A stretch of 64,000 bases of DNA from [Scytonema hofmanni] UTEX 2349 (GTDB lineage: Bacteria > Cyanobacteriota > Cyanobacteriia > Cyanobacteriales > Nostocaceae). Below the pieces are notes generated by a model. It was given only the letters and a program-made list of their open reading frames with translations, was not told the DNA's origin and searched no databases. The translations under genes and the position numbers were made by a program. Positions 27,987-37,877 of this stretch are shown here, in pieces; position 1 is the first letter of the stretch; each line of letters opens with the position of its first letter. The stretch lies in contig NZ_KK073768.1 in the NCBI RefSeq assembly GCF_000582685.1, positions 254,893 through 318,892 of the forward strand, in the 5' to 3' direction.

Positions 27987-30900
27987 ATGATGAACTATTC
28001 AGATATCAATGATATTGAACTTTTAGAACTGCTTTTGGAAGAAGATGGAATCAAGCAGCAAACAGAGCAGTTTCTAATTCAGCGTCGCAATCTTAATGAA
28101 GCAACGGTGTCTTTCCAACAAAGACGCTTATGGTTTCTTTATGAATTAGAACCGACATCTTCGGCTTATAATATTTGTTCTGTATTCAGTCTGAAAGGAC
28201 TGGTAAATGTCGAGGCTTTACAGCAAGCTTTTCGAGAATTGCAACAAAGACATGAAAGCTTGCGAACCACATTTGTTAGTATTGATGGGGAAGCTAGGCA
28301 AACAATTCACCCCCATTTTATCACTGAAATTATCTTAGAAAATTGGAGCGATCGCCCAATCGCAGAAACTGAAGAAGAAATCTCTCACATAACACATTCT
28401 GAAGCTGAGTATACCTTTGATTTAGAAACAGGTCCCCTCATCCGCGCTCGACTTTTTCGACTTACACCAGAGCGATACATTCTTACCCTCACTCTGCATC
28501 ATATTATCGCTGATGCTTGGTCTATTGGTGTGATTTTACAAGAAATTGCTGTTCTGTATGAACTGGCTATTAAAGGAGATAAAACCGGACTTCCAGAATT
28601 AAAAATTCAATATGCCGATTATGCTGTATGGCAACAAGAAAAATTTAATCATTTAACTTTAGCAGATAGCTTGAACTATTGGGAACAACAACTAGCTGAA
28701 TTACCCATCCTGCAATTTCCGATTGATTTTTCTAGACCCCGTTTACAAACATTTCGGGGTGATTTAGTAAAATTTGAATTGCCAAATCATCTCACAAAAA
28801 CCCTTCGCACCTTCAGTCAACAAGAAGGTGCGACTTTGTTTATGACGCTGATGGCTGCTTTTGCCGCTCTTTTGTCTCGTTACACTGGACAAACAGATAT
28901 ACCTGTAGGAACTTCCATCGCTAACCGTCCGGGAATTGATACGGAAAAACTCATTGGTTTTTTCGTGAATATGTTAGTAATTCGTACTGATTTATCAGAT
29001 GAAGCGAATTTTCGGACGCTGTTAAGCAGAGTTAAAGCAACGGTATTGGACGCTTTTGAACATACAGAAGTACCATTTGAAACCTTAGTAGATCGTTTGC
29101 ACCTCGAACGTGATACTAGTCGTAACCCTTTATTTCAAATTGCTTTTACTTTATTAAATGCACCTAAACCTAACTTTGGTTTAGACAACTTAGAAATTTC
29201 TATATTAGCAAATCAAGAAGCTGCTCGTTTCGATTTAGAATTATTTATAACCGAAAGTGCAGATAATTTTCATGGGGTTTTATCCTATAATATTGATTTA
29301 TTTAAACGAGAAACAGTAGAAAGATTTGCGCGTCATTTTTGTCAACTTCTAGAAAATTTGGTGGCAGAACCAGATACATCGGTGAGCCGCTTACCTTTCC
29401 TTCTATCAGAAGAATTAGCGGCATTAGTACCTGCTAAACATCAGCAAACTTTTCCTGTAACATCCTGTTTGCACGAGATTTTTAACCAACATGTAAAATT
29501 ACGTCCTCAGCAGACAGCGCTAATTTTTGAAAAAGAAAATCTTACCTATGAACAATTAAATCATCGCGCCAATCAATTAGCACATCATTTAATTAATCTC
29601 GGTGTCAAACCAGAATCAAGAGTAGGACTGTGGTTGTCTCGTTCAATAGAATTGGTAGTTGCTATTTTAGCTATCTTGAAAGCAGGGGGTGTGTACATTC
29701 CCTTCGATCCTGACTATCCGAGCGATCGCATTGCTTATATGCTCGAAGATAGTCAAGTTGCAGTTTTGCTCACCCATACCCAATTTCAAACACAAATTCC
29801 ACCCCACCAAGCTACAGTCGTTTTCATCGATAACTGCGAAATTGAACTAGCAAAACAAACAACAACCGCACCATCAGTTTTAGTTGATCCCGATAACGCT
29901 GCTTACATTATTTACACTAGTGGTTCCACAGGAAAACCGAAAGGAGTTGTTGTCACCCATCGTCATGTTGTGCGTTTAATGTTGGCTACTGAAAAATGGT
30001 TCCAATTTAATGCTAAAGATGTATGGACTCTCTTTCATTCCTGTGCCTTTGATTTCTCTGTTTGGGAAATTTGGGGCGCTCTTTTCTTTGGTGGACGTTT
30101 AGTTATTGTACCTTATTTAGTCAGTCGTTCCCCGGAAGAATTTTATAATTTACTTTGTGATGCTAAAGTCACAGTTTTAAACCAAACTCCCTCTGCTTTT
30201 CGCCAATTAATGCAAGCAGAAGAATTACTGGGTAGAGAAGGGGAATTAGAATTACGCTATGTGATATTTGGTGGTGAAGCGCTTGATTTAGCCAGCTTAG
30301 AACCTTGGTTTGAACGTCACGATGAAGAGTTTCCCTTGTTAGTAAATATGTATGGAATTACGGAAACTACAGTACACGTTACTTACCGTCCAATTCGGTT
30401 ACGAGATGTAAAACAACGTCTTGGAAGTTTAATTGGTAAACCAATTCCTGACCTTTCTTTATATATTTTAGATCGTCATTGCCAACCCATTCCTATTGGT
30501 GTAGTTGGGGAAATGTATATTGGTGGTGCAGGTGTGACTCGCGGTTATTTTAACCGTCCCCAATTAACCGCCGAGCGCATGATTCCCAATCCGTTTAACA
30601 ATTCAAAACCAGAACGTCTCTATAAAACTGGTGATTTGGCTCGCTTCCTCCACAACGGTGAAATTGAATATATAGGACGAAACGATCATCAAGTAAAAAT
30701 TCGTGGTTTCCGCATTGAATTGGGTGAAATTGAAGCAGTTCTGAAACGCCATCCAGGGGTACGCGATGCTTTAGTCATAGTCCGCGAAGAAAGCCAGGAA
30801 GATATGAGAATAGCCGCTTACATTGTTCCTAAAAATCAAATCCCAGACTATGAAAATTTGACACAGGAACAAACCCAAGAATGGCAATATACTTTTAACG

Positions 30901-33900
30901 AAACTTATCACAGTAGTGACACAGAAGCCGACGCAGCTTTTAATATCACAGGTTGGAATAGTAGTTACGATAATCAACCCATTCCCGCCCCACAAATGCG
31001 TCAATGGCTAGATAATACACTGGCGCGAATCCAAGCACTTAAACCCCAAAGGGTTCTAGAAATTGGCTGCGGTACAGGAATGATTTTGTTGAATATTGCT
31101 AATCAGGTTGAGTCTTATTGGGGAACTGATTTTTCCCAAACAGCTATTAACCAATTAACAAATATTATTCAAAATAGCTCTTTGTCTCATGTGCGGTTGT
31201 TTTCTAGAGAAGCCATTAATTTTTCCGACATTCCCACCTCTTACTTCGATACGATTATTATTAACTCCGTCGCCCAATATTTCCCCTCTATCGAATATTT
31301 ACAGCAAGTAATTGCAGGGGCTTTGCAAGTGCTAGCACCAGGAGGTAGTCTATTTATTGGCGATAACCGTAGCTTACCGCTTCTCAATTATTTTCATACC
31401 AGCGTTGCCTTTTTCCAAGCAGATGACAATACAGATAGAGAGAGTTTTAAAACCCAAGTTCGCCGTCTTACAGAAACCGAAAATGAATTAGTACTCGATC
31501 CCGCTTTCTTCGTCAATTTGACGGAAGTTTTCCCCAGTTTAGCGGCAGTAGAAGTTCACCTCAAAGCCGAAAATAGCCACAACGAATTAACTAAATATCG
31601 TTATGATATTATATTGCACAAATTAGGCGCAGAACCAAATAATTTTGTAGAAGCTGTTTGGCAAGATTGGGAAACAGCGAATCTCCAATTAGATGATTTA
31701 CGTACTATAATTATCTCTTCAGGTGCGATTGGTTGGCGTGGCATTCCCAATGCCCGGTTAATTAAAGATGAAACTATTTGGCAGTGGATGCAAGGTGATG
31801 ATGATATTAATACTATCGGAGAATTACGCGAATTTATTGATAACCTAGATTTACAACCAGCAATTGATCCAGCAGATTTATATAAGCTGTCCAAAGAAAT
31901 CGATTATCAAGTAACTATCAGTTACTCTCCAGGTTTAAGTCATAGTTACTTTGATGTTTGTTTCTATCCAAAAAACAATGGTAAACCCTGTTATCCAGTA
32001 ATGCCAATTAGCAATAGAAACTCTTATCAAGTTGCTAATTATTACGCAATAAATCCCCTCAAAGGACGTTTTACTAAAGCCTTAATTTCCCAATTAAAAG
32101 AACAGACGCGGGAACAGTTACCAGAATATATGCGTCCCGCTTCTTTTGTACTGTTAGAAAGCTTGCCCATGACTCCCAGTGGTAAGCTAGATAGACGTGC
32201 TTTACCAGCACCAGATAGAGAACAAGAGATTAGCAGACAATCTTTTGTTGAACCCACAACTCCTACCCAAGCAAAACTATGTGAAATCTGGAACGATGTA
32301 CTTGGTATAGATCGCATCGGTGTCACAGATGATTTCTTCCATTTAGGAGGACATTCGCTGTTAGCAACTAAATTAGTTTCTCGGATTCGGGAAAGATTTA
32401 ATTTAGCTTTTCCATTACGGACAGTTTTTGAGTATCCAACCATTGCAGGTTTAGCAGGAGAAATTGAACGTCTGGCTGTAGGGAGCGATATGGGAAATGC
32501 ATCTTTAGATATTATTCCTCTCACTACTGAACGACAAAACTTACCGCTTTCTTTCTCTCAATCTCGGCTTTGGTTTTTAGATTTATTAGAACCAAATAAT
32601 CCTGCTTACAATATAGCTGTCGCGTTTCGTTTAGATGGTACTTTAAATCGAGAAGCACTACAGCGTAGTTTGCAAACAATAATTCAACGTCACGAAGTAT
32701 TACGCACAACTTTTGATAGTCAGGATGGAGTTCCGATCCAAGTTGTTCACGAATACCAAGTCCCCCTTACAGTAACGGAACTGCGGCAAGGAGAACAACT
32801 TCAAGAGTTAGTTCGGCAAGCAATTATCTCTCCTTTCAATCTTCGTACTCTACCTTTACTACGTGTTCATCTCTATCAGTTAGCCGAAGATGTTCATGTT
32901 TTTGTCCTAGTCATTCATCATATTATTGCTGATGGTTGGTCTTTGGGATTAATGATTAAGGAATTAACCTTATCTTATACGGCATTTTGTCAGGGAGAAG
33001 CCTCAAATTTACAGCCTTTACCTATACAATATGCAGATTTTGCCCATTGGCAACGCACAATTTTTGAACAAACCCAACTGCAAGAGCAACTGGCTTATTG
33101 GAAACAAAAACTTGCTGGTAAAATAGAGATTTTAGAATTACCAACAGATTATCCTCGTCCGGCGATCGCTCGTTATCAAGGCAGTGCTGTATACTTTACA
33201 ATTAATCAGGAAATAGCCGCAAAATTTCAGAAATTATGCGAATCTCAAGGTGCTACCTTATTCATGGGCTTATTAGGGGTATTTAGCACCCTATTAATGC
33301 GCTATTCGGGACAAGAGGATTTCTTAATTGGTACACCAATCGCTAACCGCAATCGTAAGGAAATTGAAGACTTAATTGGCTTTTTTGTCAATACATTAAT
33401 TATCAAAAGTGATTTAAGTGGCAGCCCTGATTTTCTGACTTTACTTTTGAGAATCAAAGAAGAAACTCTCCAAGCTTACGCTCATCAGGATGTACCTTTT
33501 GAAAGAATAGTAGAAGAAATTCAACCAGAAAGAAATCTCAGTTATAATCCCTTATTTCAGGTGATGTTTGTCTTGCAAAATGCGCCAATGGGCAAACTAG
33601 AATTGCCTCAGTTGCAATTGACTCCCTTGGAACTGGAACAAGTGACGGCAAAGTTTGATTTAACTCTGTCGATGGTAGAAACAGAACAGGGACTCCAAGG
33701 AGAATGGGAATATAGCCGCGATTTGTTTGCAGAAGCAACAATTAATCGGATGGTGGAACATTTCCAAACATTGTTAGCAAGTATTGTTACCAATCCCCAA
33801 GAAAGCATTATTGAATTACAACTACTAACAGTAACTGAGCAACATCAATTATTGATGCAGTGCTACAAGAAACAACTTGAATTGATTCAAGATAAAAGCA

Positions 33901-36497
33901 TTCATCAATTATTTGAATTGCAAGTAGAAAAGACGCCAGAAGCGGTGGCTGTAGTATTTCAAGAGCAACAACTGACTTATTGGGAATTGAATCAGCGAGT
34001 GAATCAATTGGCTCATTACCTACAATCTTTAGGGGTCAAACCAGAAGTACGAGTAGGAATCAGTATCGAGCGATCGCTAGACATGATCGTTGGACTTCTA
34101 GGGATTCTCAAAGCTGGAGGTACTTACATTCCCTTAGATCCAGCTTATCCCCTAGAACGGTTAGCCTATATTATTGAAGATACTCACTTGTCGATCCTGC
34201 TGACAAAACAGCAATTTGGATCAAAATTGCCAGACAATCAAACAATTTTAGTATGTTTAGATTCAGACTGGCAGCAAATCGCTCAACATAGCCAAGAAAA
34301 TCCAGTCAGTGGAATTAATCTCCAAAATCTAGCCTATATTATTTACACTTCTGGCTCAACTGGTAAGCCAAAAGGAGTAGCAATCTCCCATCAATCTTTA
34401 GTTAATTTCACAACTGTAGCAATTAAAGAATATGAAATCACAGCCCAAGACCGGGTGCTCCAGTTTTTCTCTATCAGCTTTGATGCCGCAGTAGAACAAA
34501 TCTACACCTGTCTAATTGTCGGTGCTACTTTGTTGTTGCGGACAGATGAAATGATACTATCCGCCAAAAACTTTTGGCAATATTGCCGCAATTGGCAATT
34601 AACATTCCTATCTTTACCCACTGCTTATTGGCATCAGTTGACCTCTGAAATCATTCCAGAAAACATGATTCCAGAATCTCTGAGGATAGTAATTTTTGGT
34701 GGAGAAGAAGCATTACTAGAAAATGTCAAGCGATGGCAAAAGTCTGTTGCTAATTTACCCCATACTCCTCAATTACTCAATTCCTACGGTCCTACAGAAG
34801 CAACAGTAGTAACATCTATCTATCGCTGCAATAGTACTGAAGAAATATCACTTCCCATCGGTAAACCAATTTACAATAGTCAGTGTTTTGTTCTGGATCG
34901 ATACTTGCAACTAGTTCCTGTTGGTGTTCTTGGAGAATTATATATTGGGGGTGATGCTTTAGCGCGAGGTTATCTTAATCGTCCAGCGTTGACATCTGAG
35001 AAATTTATTCCTCACCCCTTTAGCAGTGAACCAGGTGCGCGTCTCTACAAAACAGGTGACTTAGTTCGCTATCTTCCTGATGGGAACATTCAGTTTTTAG
35101 GACGCATTGATAACCAAGTTAAAATTCGCGGTTTTCGCATTGAATTAGGAGAAATTGAAGAGGTATTAAATCAGCATCCAGATGTATTAAATGCTGTGGT
35201 AATTACTGGTGTAGATTCAGGAGGAAACAAAAGCCTAGTTGGATACATTGTCCCCGCAACCGAGCAACTTAACTCGGAGAATAAGCTACGTACCTTCCTG
35301 AAAGAAAAACTGCCTGATTACATGGTACCAGCTAATTTTATCATCTTAGATTCTCTACCTTTAACACCTAATGGTAAGGTTGATAGAAATGCACTATCTG
35401 CACTCAATGTAGAAAGAAAAATCGACTCAAACCAACAAATTCTACCTCGAACACCATTAGAATATAAGTTAGTAGGAATCTGGGAAGAAATACTACAAAT
35501 TAGCTCCATTGGTGTGACTGAAAACTTCTTTGATTTAGGTGGTCACTCTCTCCTAGCCATCCGTTTAATAGCAGCAATTGAACAGCGTTTAGGGTGCAAT
35601 CTACCTGTTGTTACTTTATTCCGAGAAGGTACAATAGAGAAGATAGCAGCTTTAATAGAGCAAGAGCGGACAACTAGTGATTTAGATGTTCTAGTTCCTC
35701 TACAAACTAAGGGCAATTTACCCCCCTTATTTCTCCTTCATCAAGCGGGTGGTTATGCTCTTTCCTATTCCTTATTTGCTCAAACTTTAGGTCAAGAACG
35801 TCCAGTTTATGCACTTCAAGCACGCGGTTTAGATGGGAAACAACCGCCTTTAGATACTATCGAAGCAATGGCTGCTAGTTACATCAATGCAATTCGAGAA
35901 ATCTTGCCTTCTGGTCCTTATTTGCTAGGTGGTCACTCTTTGGGAGGACTAATTGCATTTGAAATGACTGCCCAATTAGAAGCTGCGGGTGAACAGGTTG
36001 AAAATCTGTTAATTATCGATACCCATCCACCATTATCTACTCTAGAAAATGACGCTTCTTTGGAAGATGATGCTGGTATTCTTTGCTTCATGGTTGAGCA
36101 AATAGGAATTCACTTCAACACAACTATAAATATTTCTTACGAAGAAGTATCTAGCCGAAACCAAGAAGCTCAATTTGAGTATGTACTGCAAATTTTGCAG
36201 CAATCTGAAGTTATTCCCCCTGACTTGGGGCGAAATTTCATTGCTGGATTAGTAAACGTTTACAAAACTAATGTGCAAGCAAGTCTGCGTTATCAACCGC
36301 AAACTGTTAAAGCTGCTATCTCACTCTTCAAAACAGCATCATTAGCAGAACAATTTCCAGACGATGCTACTGTAGGTTGGGGAGAATTAACCACAGATCA
36401 AGTGCGCGTTTGTTGTTTAACTGGCGAACATCAAACAATTATGAGGGAACCTCATGTCAAAAAACTGACAGCAGAAATTGCAGAGGTTTTATCTTAG
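27987..36497 (+). CDS. Terminal nonribosomal peptide synthetase: C-A(Thr)-NMT-T-C-A-T-TE
   Basis: A 2836-residue synthetase with a short N-terminal helical (docking-like) segment. Order: C domain (HHIIADA from 171), adenylation 1 (A3 near 645; code DFWNIGMVHK, Thr), N-methyltransferase inserted after motif A8 (SAM motif VLEIGCGTG, 1023-1031), carrier GGHS Ser1457, C domain (HHIIADG from 1644), adenylation 2 (A3 near 2122), carrier GGHS Ser2521, type I thioesterase (GGHSLGG, Ser2651; candidate His2815 in TGEHQ). The second adenylation domain gives DAESIGSVVK by hand alignment; this is close to a lysine-type code and unlike the Gln code of the first NRPS, so the substrate is left open. Product: N-methyl-Thr, one more residue, then release, probably by ring closure. 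Confidence 0.96.
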   Translation: MMNYSDINDIELLELLLEEDGIKQQTEQFLIQRRNLNEATVSFQQRRLWFLYELEPTSSAYNICSVFSLKGLVNVEALQQAFRELQQRHESLRTTFVSIDGEARQTIHPHFITEIILENWSDRPIAETEEEISHITHSEAEYTFDLETGPLIRARLFRLTPERYILTLTLHHIIADAWSIGVILQEIAVLYELAIKGDKTGLPELKIQYADYAVWQQEKFNHLTLADSLNYWEQQLAELPILQFPIDFSRPRLQTFRGDLVKFELPNHLTKTLRTFSQQEGATLFMTLMAAFAALLSRYTGQTDIPVGTSIANRPGIDTEKLIGFFVNMLVIRTDLSDEANFRTLLSRVKATVLDAFEHTEVPFETLVDRLHLERDTSRNPLFQIAFTLLNAPKPNFGLDNLEISILANQEAARFDLELFITESADNFHGVLSYNIDLFKRETVERFARHFCQLLENLVAEPDTSVSRLPFLLSEELAALVPAKHQQTFPVTSCLHEIFNQHVKLRPQQTALIFEKENLTYEQLNHRANQLAHHLINLGVKPESRVGLWLSRSIELVVAILAILKAGGVYIPFDPDYPSDRIAYMLEDSQVAVLLTHTQFQTQIPPHQATVVFIDNCEIELAKQTTTAPSVLVDPDNAAYIIYTSGSTGKPKGVVVTHRHVVRLMLATEKWFQFNAKDVWTLFHSCAFDFSVWEIWGALFFGGRLVIVPYLVSRSPEEFYNLLCDAKVTVLNQTPSAFRQLMQAEELLGREGELELRYVIFGGEALDLASLEPWFERHDEEFPLLVNMYGITETTVHVTYRPIRLRDVKQRLGSLIGKPIPDLSLYILDRHCQPIPIGVVGEMYIGGAGVTRGYFNRPQLTAERMIPNPFNNSKPERLYKTGDLARFLHNGEIEYIGRNDHQVKIRGFRIELGEIEAVLKRHPGVRDALVIVREESQEDMRIAAYIVPKNQIPDYENLTQEQTQEWQYTFNETYHSSDTEADAAFNITGWNSSYDNQPIPAPQMRQWLDNTLARIQALKPQRVLEIGCGTGMILLNIANQVESYWGTDFSQTAINQLTNIIQNSSLSHVRLFSREAINFSDIPTSYFDTIIINSVAQYFPSIEYLQQVIAGALQVLAPGGSLFIGDNRSLPLLNYFHTSVAFFQADDNTDRESFKTQVRRLTETENELVLDPAFFVNLTEVFPSLAAVEVHLKAENSHNELTKYRYDIILHKLGAEPNNFVEAVWQDWETANLQLDDLRTIIISSGAIGWRGIPNARLIKDETIWQWMQGDDDINTIGELREFIDNLDLQPAIDPADLYKLSKEIDYQVTISYSPGLSHSYFDVCFYPKNNGKPCYPVMPISNRNSYQVANYYAINPLKGRFTKALISQLKEQTREQLPEYMRPASFVLLESLPMTPSGKLDRRALPAPDREQEISRQSFVEPTTPTQAKLCEIWNDVLGIDRIGVTDDFFHLGGHSLLATKLVSRIRERFNLAFPLRTVFEYPTIAGLAGEIERLAVGSDMGNASLDIIPLTTERQNLPLSFSQSRLWFLDLLEPNNPAYNIAVAFRLDGTLNREALQRSLQTIIQRHEVLRTTFDSQDGVPIQVVHEYQVPLTVTELRQGEQLQELVRQAIISPFNLRTLPLLRVHLYQLAEDVHVFVLVIHHIIADGWSLGLMIKELTLSYTAFCQGEASNLQPLPIQYADFAHWQRTIFEQTQLQEQLAYWKQKLAGKIEILELPTDYPRPAIARYQGSAVYFTINQEIAAKFQKLCESQGATLFMGLLGVFSTLLMRYSGQEDFLIGTPIANRNRKEIEDLIGFFVNTLIIKSDLSGSPDFLTLLLRIKEETLQAYAHQDVPFERIVEEIQPERNLSYNPLFQVMFVLQNAPMGKLELPQLQLTPLELEQVTAKFDLTLSMVETEQGLQGEWEYSRDLFAEATINRMVEHFQTLLASIVTNPQESIIELQLLTVTEQHQLLMQCYKKQLELIQDKSIHQLFELQVEKTPEAVAVVFQEQQLTYWELNQRVNQLAHYLQSLGVKPEVRVGISIERSLDMIVGLLGILKAGGTYIPLDPAYPLERLAYIIEDTHLSILLTKQQFGSKLPDNQTILVCLDSDWQQIAQHSQENPVSGINLQNLAYIIYTSGSTGKPKGVAISHQSLVNFTTVAIKEYEITAQDRVLQFFSISFDAAVEQIYTCLIVGATLLLRTDEMILSAKNFWQYCRNWQLTFLSLPTAYWHQLTSEIIPENMIPESLRIVIFGGEEALLENVKRWQKSVANLPHTPQLLNSYGPTEATVVTSIYRCNSTEEISLPIGKPIYNSQCFVLDRYLQLVPVGVLGELYIGGDALARGYLNRPALTSEKFIPHPFSSEPGARLYKTGDLVRYLPDGNIQFLGRIDNQVKIRGFRIELGEIEEVLNQHPDVLNAVVITGVDSGGNKSLVGYIVPATEQLNSENKLRTFLKEKLPDYMVPANFIILDSLPLTPNGKVDRNALSALNVERKIDSNQQILPRTPLEYKLVGIWEEILQISSIGVTENFFDLGGHSLLAIRLIAAIEQRLGCNLPVVTLFREGTIEKIAALIEQERTTSDLDVLVPLQTKGNLPPLFLLHQAGGYALSYSLFAQTLGQERPVYALQARGLDGKQPPLDTIEAMAASYINAIREILPSGPYLLGGHSLGGLIAFEMTAQLEAAGEQVENLLIIDTHPPLSTLENDASLEDDAGILCFMVEQIGIHFNTTINISYEEVSSRNQEAQFEYVLQILQQSEVIPPDLGRNFIAGLVNVYKTNVQASLRYQPQTVKAAISLFKTASLAEQFPDDATVGWGELTTDQVRVCCLTGEHQTIMREPHVKKLTAEIAEVLS

Positions 36498-36581
36498 CTT
36501 GGCTTTATCAATATCATGTCTGGTAAATTACTTACAATAGACATCGACCGCTATGCTTATTATACGTTGCCCGAAACCCTT

Positions 36582-36662
36582 GTAGAGACGTAGCACTTGG
36601 TAGTCTCTACGTCTTTTCTACCAGATGTCTAATGTAAAGACATTCCGATGGAACGTCTCTAC
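36582..36662. repeat. Two 'GTAGAGAC..GTCTCTAC' palindromes
   Basis: One copy at 36582-36610 has a diverged centre; a second at 36634-36662 is GTAAAGACATTCC..GGAACGTCTCTAC. The surrounding bases (GAAACCCTTGTAGAGACG and GATGTCTAAT) recur around the copy at 53510, so a longer unit of about 90 bp is shared. Confidence 0.7.
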
Positions 36663-36725
36663 GACGGTAGGAGTGTCAAAATATAGCTAGAACTAGAAAA
36701 TAAATCCCCAGGAAGTATCTTTACT

Positions 36726-36929
36726 ATGAAGTGGCGAGTAATTCTCGAACCCGATCAAGAAACCGGAGAATGGGCTGTTTGGTGTCCTGAATTACCTGGT
36801 TGTACATCCGCAGGTGATACGGAAGAAGAAGCCTTAGAAAATATCCGCGAGGCAATTCAATTATATCTGGAAGCCGATCCAATTCAATTAGCACCAGGCA
36901 CAATATCCCGCGAGGTTACGGTAGGATGA
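36726..36929 (+). CDS. hicB: HicB-family antitoxin
   Basis: A 67-residue protein with the HicB partial RNase-H-like fold pattern: VILEPDQETGEWAVWCPELPGCTSAGDTEEEALENIREAI, then a short C-terminal tail. HicB neutralises the HicA mRNA interferase. The stop overlaps the ATG of the following hicA remnant (ATGA), the usual coupled arrangement. Because that hicA is broken, this antitoxin is probably an orphan. It lacks the longer C-terminal DNA-binding domain found in some HicB proteins. Confidence 0.88.
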   Translation: MKWRVILEPDQETGEWAVWCPELPGCTSAGDTEEEALENIREAIQLYLEADPIQLAPGTISREVTVG

Positions 36930-37601
36930 CTCGTACTCGACGAATGAATGCGGATGAGGTTGAAAGAATTTTACACTCACTACGGATTCGATCTGATTTC
37001 TCAAAAAGGTAGCCATCTTGACACTCCCCGCGATAAATCGACGTGGATTCTTGGTTCAACGAAACCACTTAACCTAGAGTCCTTGCGTCATCTAGACCAG
37101 AGGTGGGATTCTCCCCAAGCGTTAACTTTCCAAGTGCCCCTCGGTAGTTGCATTGCTGCAAGTCCTGTTTAGTTTGAAACAATTTGTTCCAAAATTCTGA
37201 GTCGTCTAGCCCTTATGAATCTTTTACCTACTGCGCTTAAAGAAACTAGAACAATGCAGTAGAACCGCATAGATGAGCCACTGCGTTGCGGGGGTTCCCC
37301 CCGTTGTAGCAAGTGGCGTTCAATTATCAAGGTTCAGTGCTTTGTCTTTCGACAGCTAGGTTTTTTAAGTGGTTGATTACCTTTCCACTATTATTAGTAT
37401 AGTGTATTGGTACACTAATTAATTGAAAGCCGTCGTATAAGGACGGGGCTTTAAACCCATTTTTTCGGTAAATGGCGAAATGGCGATCGCCAACTACAAG
37501 TAATTGTGCCTTATCACAAAGGTCGGAATCTGCCAATTGGGACTTTGCGTAATATCATGATAGGTGCAGATATTCCCGAATATGAGTGGAAAACTGATTA
37601 G
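36926..37601 (+). pseudogene. hicA: hicA toxin pseudogene, frameshifted and split by an IS200/IS605-like insertion
   Basis: The 5' part reads MTRTRRMNADEVERIL in one frame, then YGFDLISQKGSH in the next frame, so a one-base change occurred near 36975. After GSH (37016) foreign DNA begins with CTTGACACTCCCCGCG. HicA sequence resumes near 37464 with GKWRNGDRQLQVIVPYHKG, then RNLPIGTLRNIMIGADIPEY, ending at a TAG at 37601. Removing 37017-37463 (447 bp, divisible by three) rejoins the 3' frame to the YGFDL frame. An alternative start at 36948 would avoid the frameshift but lose the ADEVERIL segment. The dsRBD-like HicA core, including its catalytic His in GSH, is interrupted, so the toxin should be inactive. 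Confidence 0.8.
37017..37463 (-). mobile_element. Decayed, internally deleted IS200/IS605-family element
   Basis: Read on the minus strand, the element ends with GGGGAGTGTCAAG (at 37017), a right end typical of cyanobacterial IS200/IS605 elements. The other end carries a hairpin around CCGTCGTATAAGGACGG (37432-37448) beside GGGGCTTTAAACCCA. Between them only scraps of coding sequence remain; minus-strand INHLKNLAVERQ (about 37335-37370) resembles a TnpB tail. No target duplication is seen, as expected for this family. It interrupts hicA. Confidence 0.7.
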
Positions 37602-37877
37602 TTACAGCGATCGCTCCTGACACTACAATATTCAACCTTTTTGCTCCAGCGATCGCCTCTAAAACTAGAATGGTTGAGTATTATTCAGTTAGGGGGGAAA
37701 CGCGTAGGCGCAGCCCACCGCAGGCATCGCCTATTTTTTATCTTCAAGACCGATTAGGACAAATATTAGCAGCCTCCTCAGGGTGGCTAGCAACGTAATC
37801 TTTGAGCCATGCACAGCCACGCTTGAGTAAATCATCTAGGAATTCGATTTTCCACCTTGAAAGCGCTGAAGCGCTTA
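37602..37877. other. Intergenic region, nothing recognised
   Basis: 276 bp with two HIP1-like GCGATCGC motifs and a GCGTAGGCGCAGCCCACCGCAGGCATCGCC-type interspersed repeat near 37700-37733. No reading frame of note is present. Confidence 0.5.
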
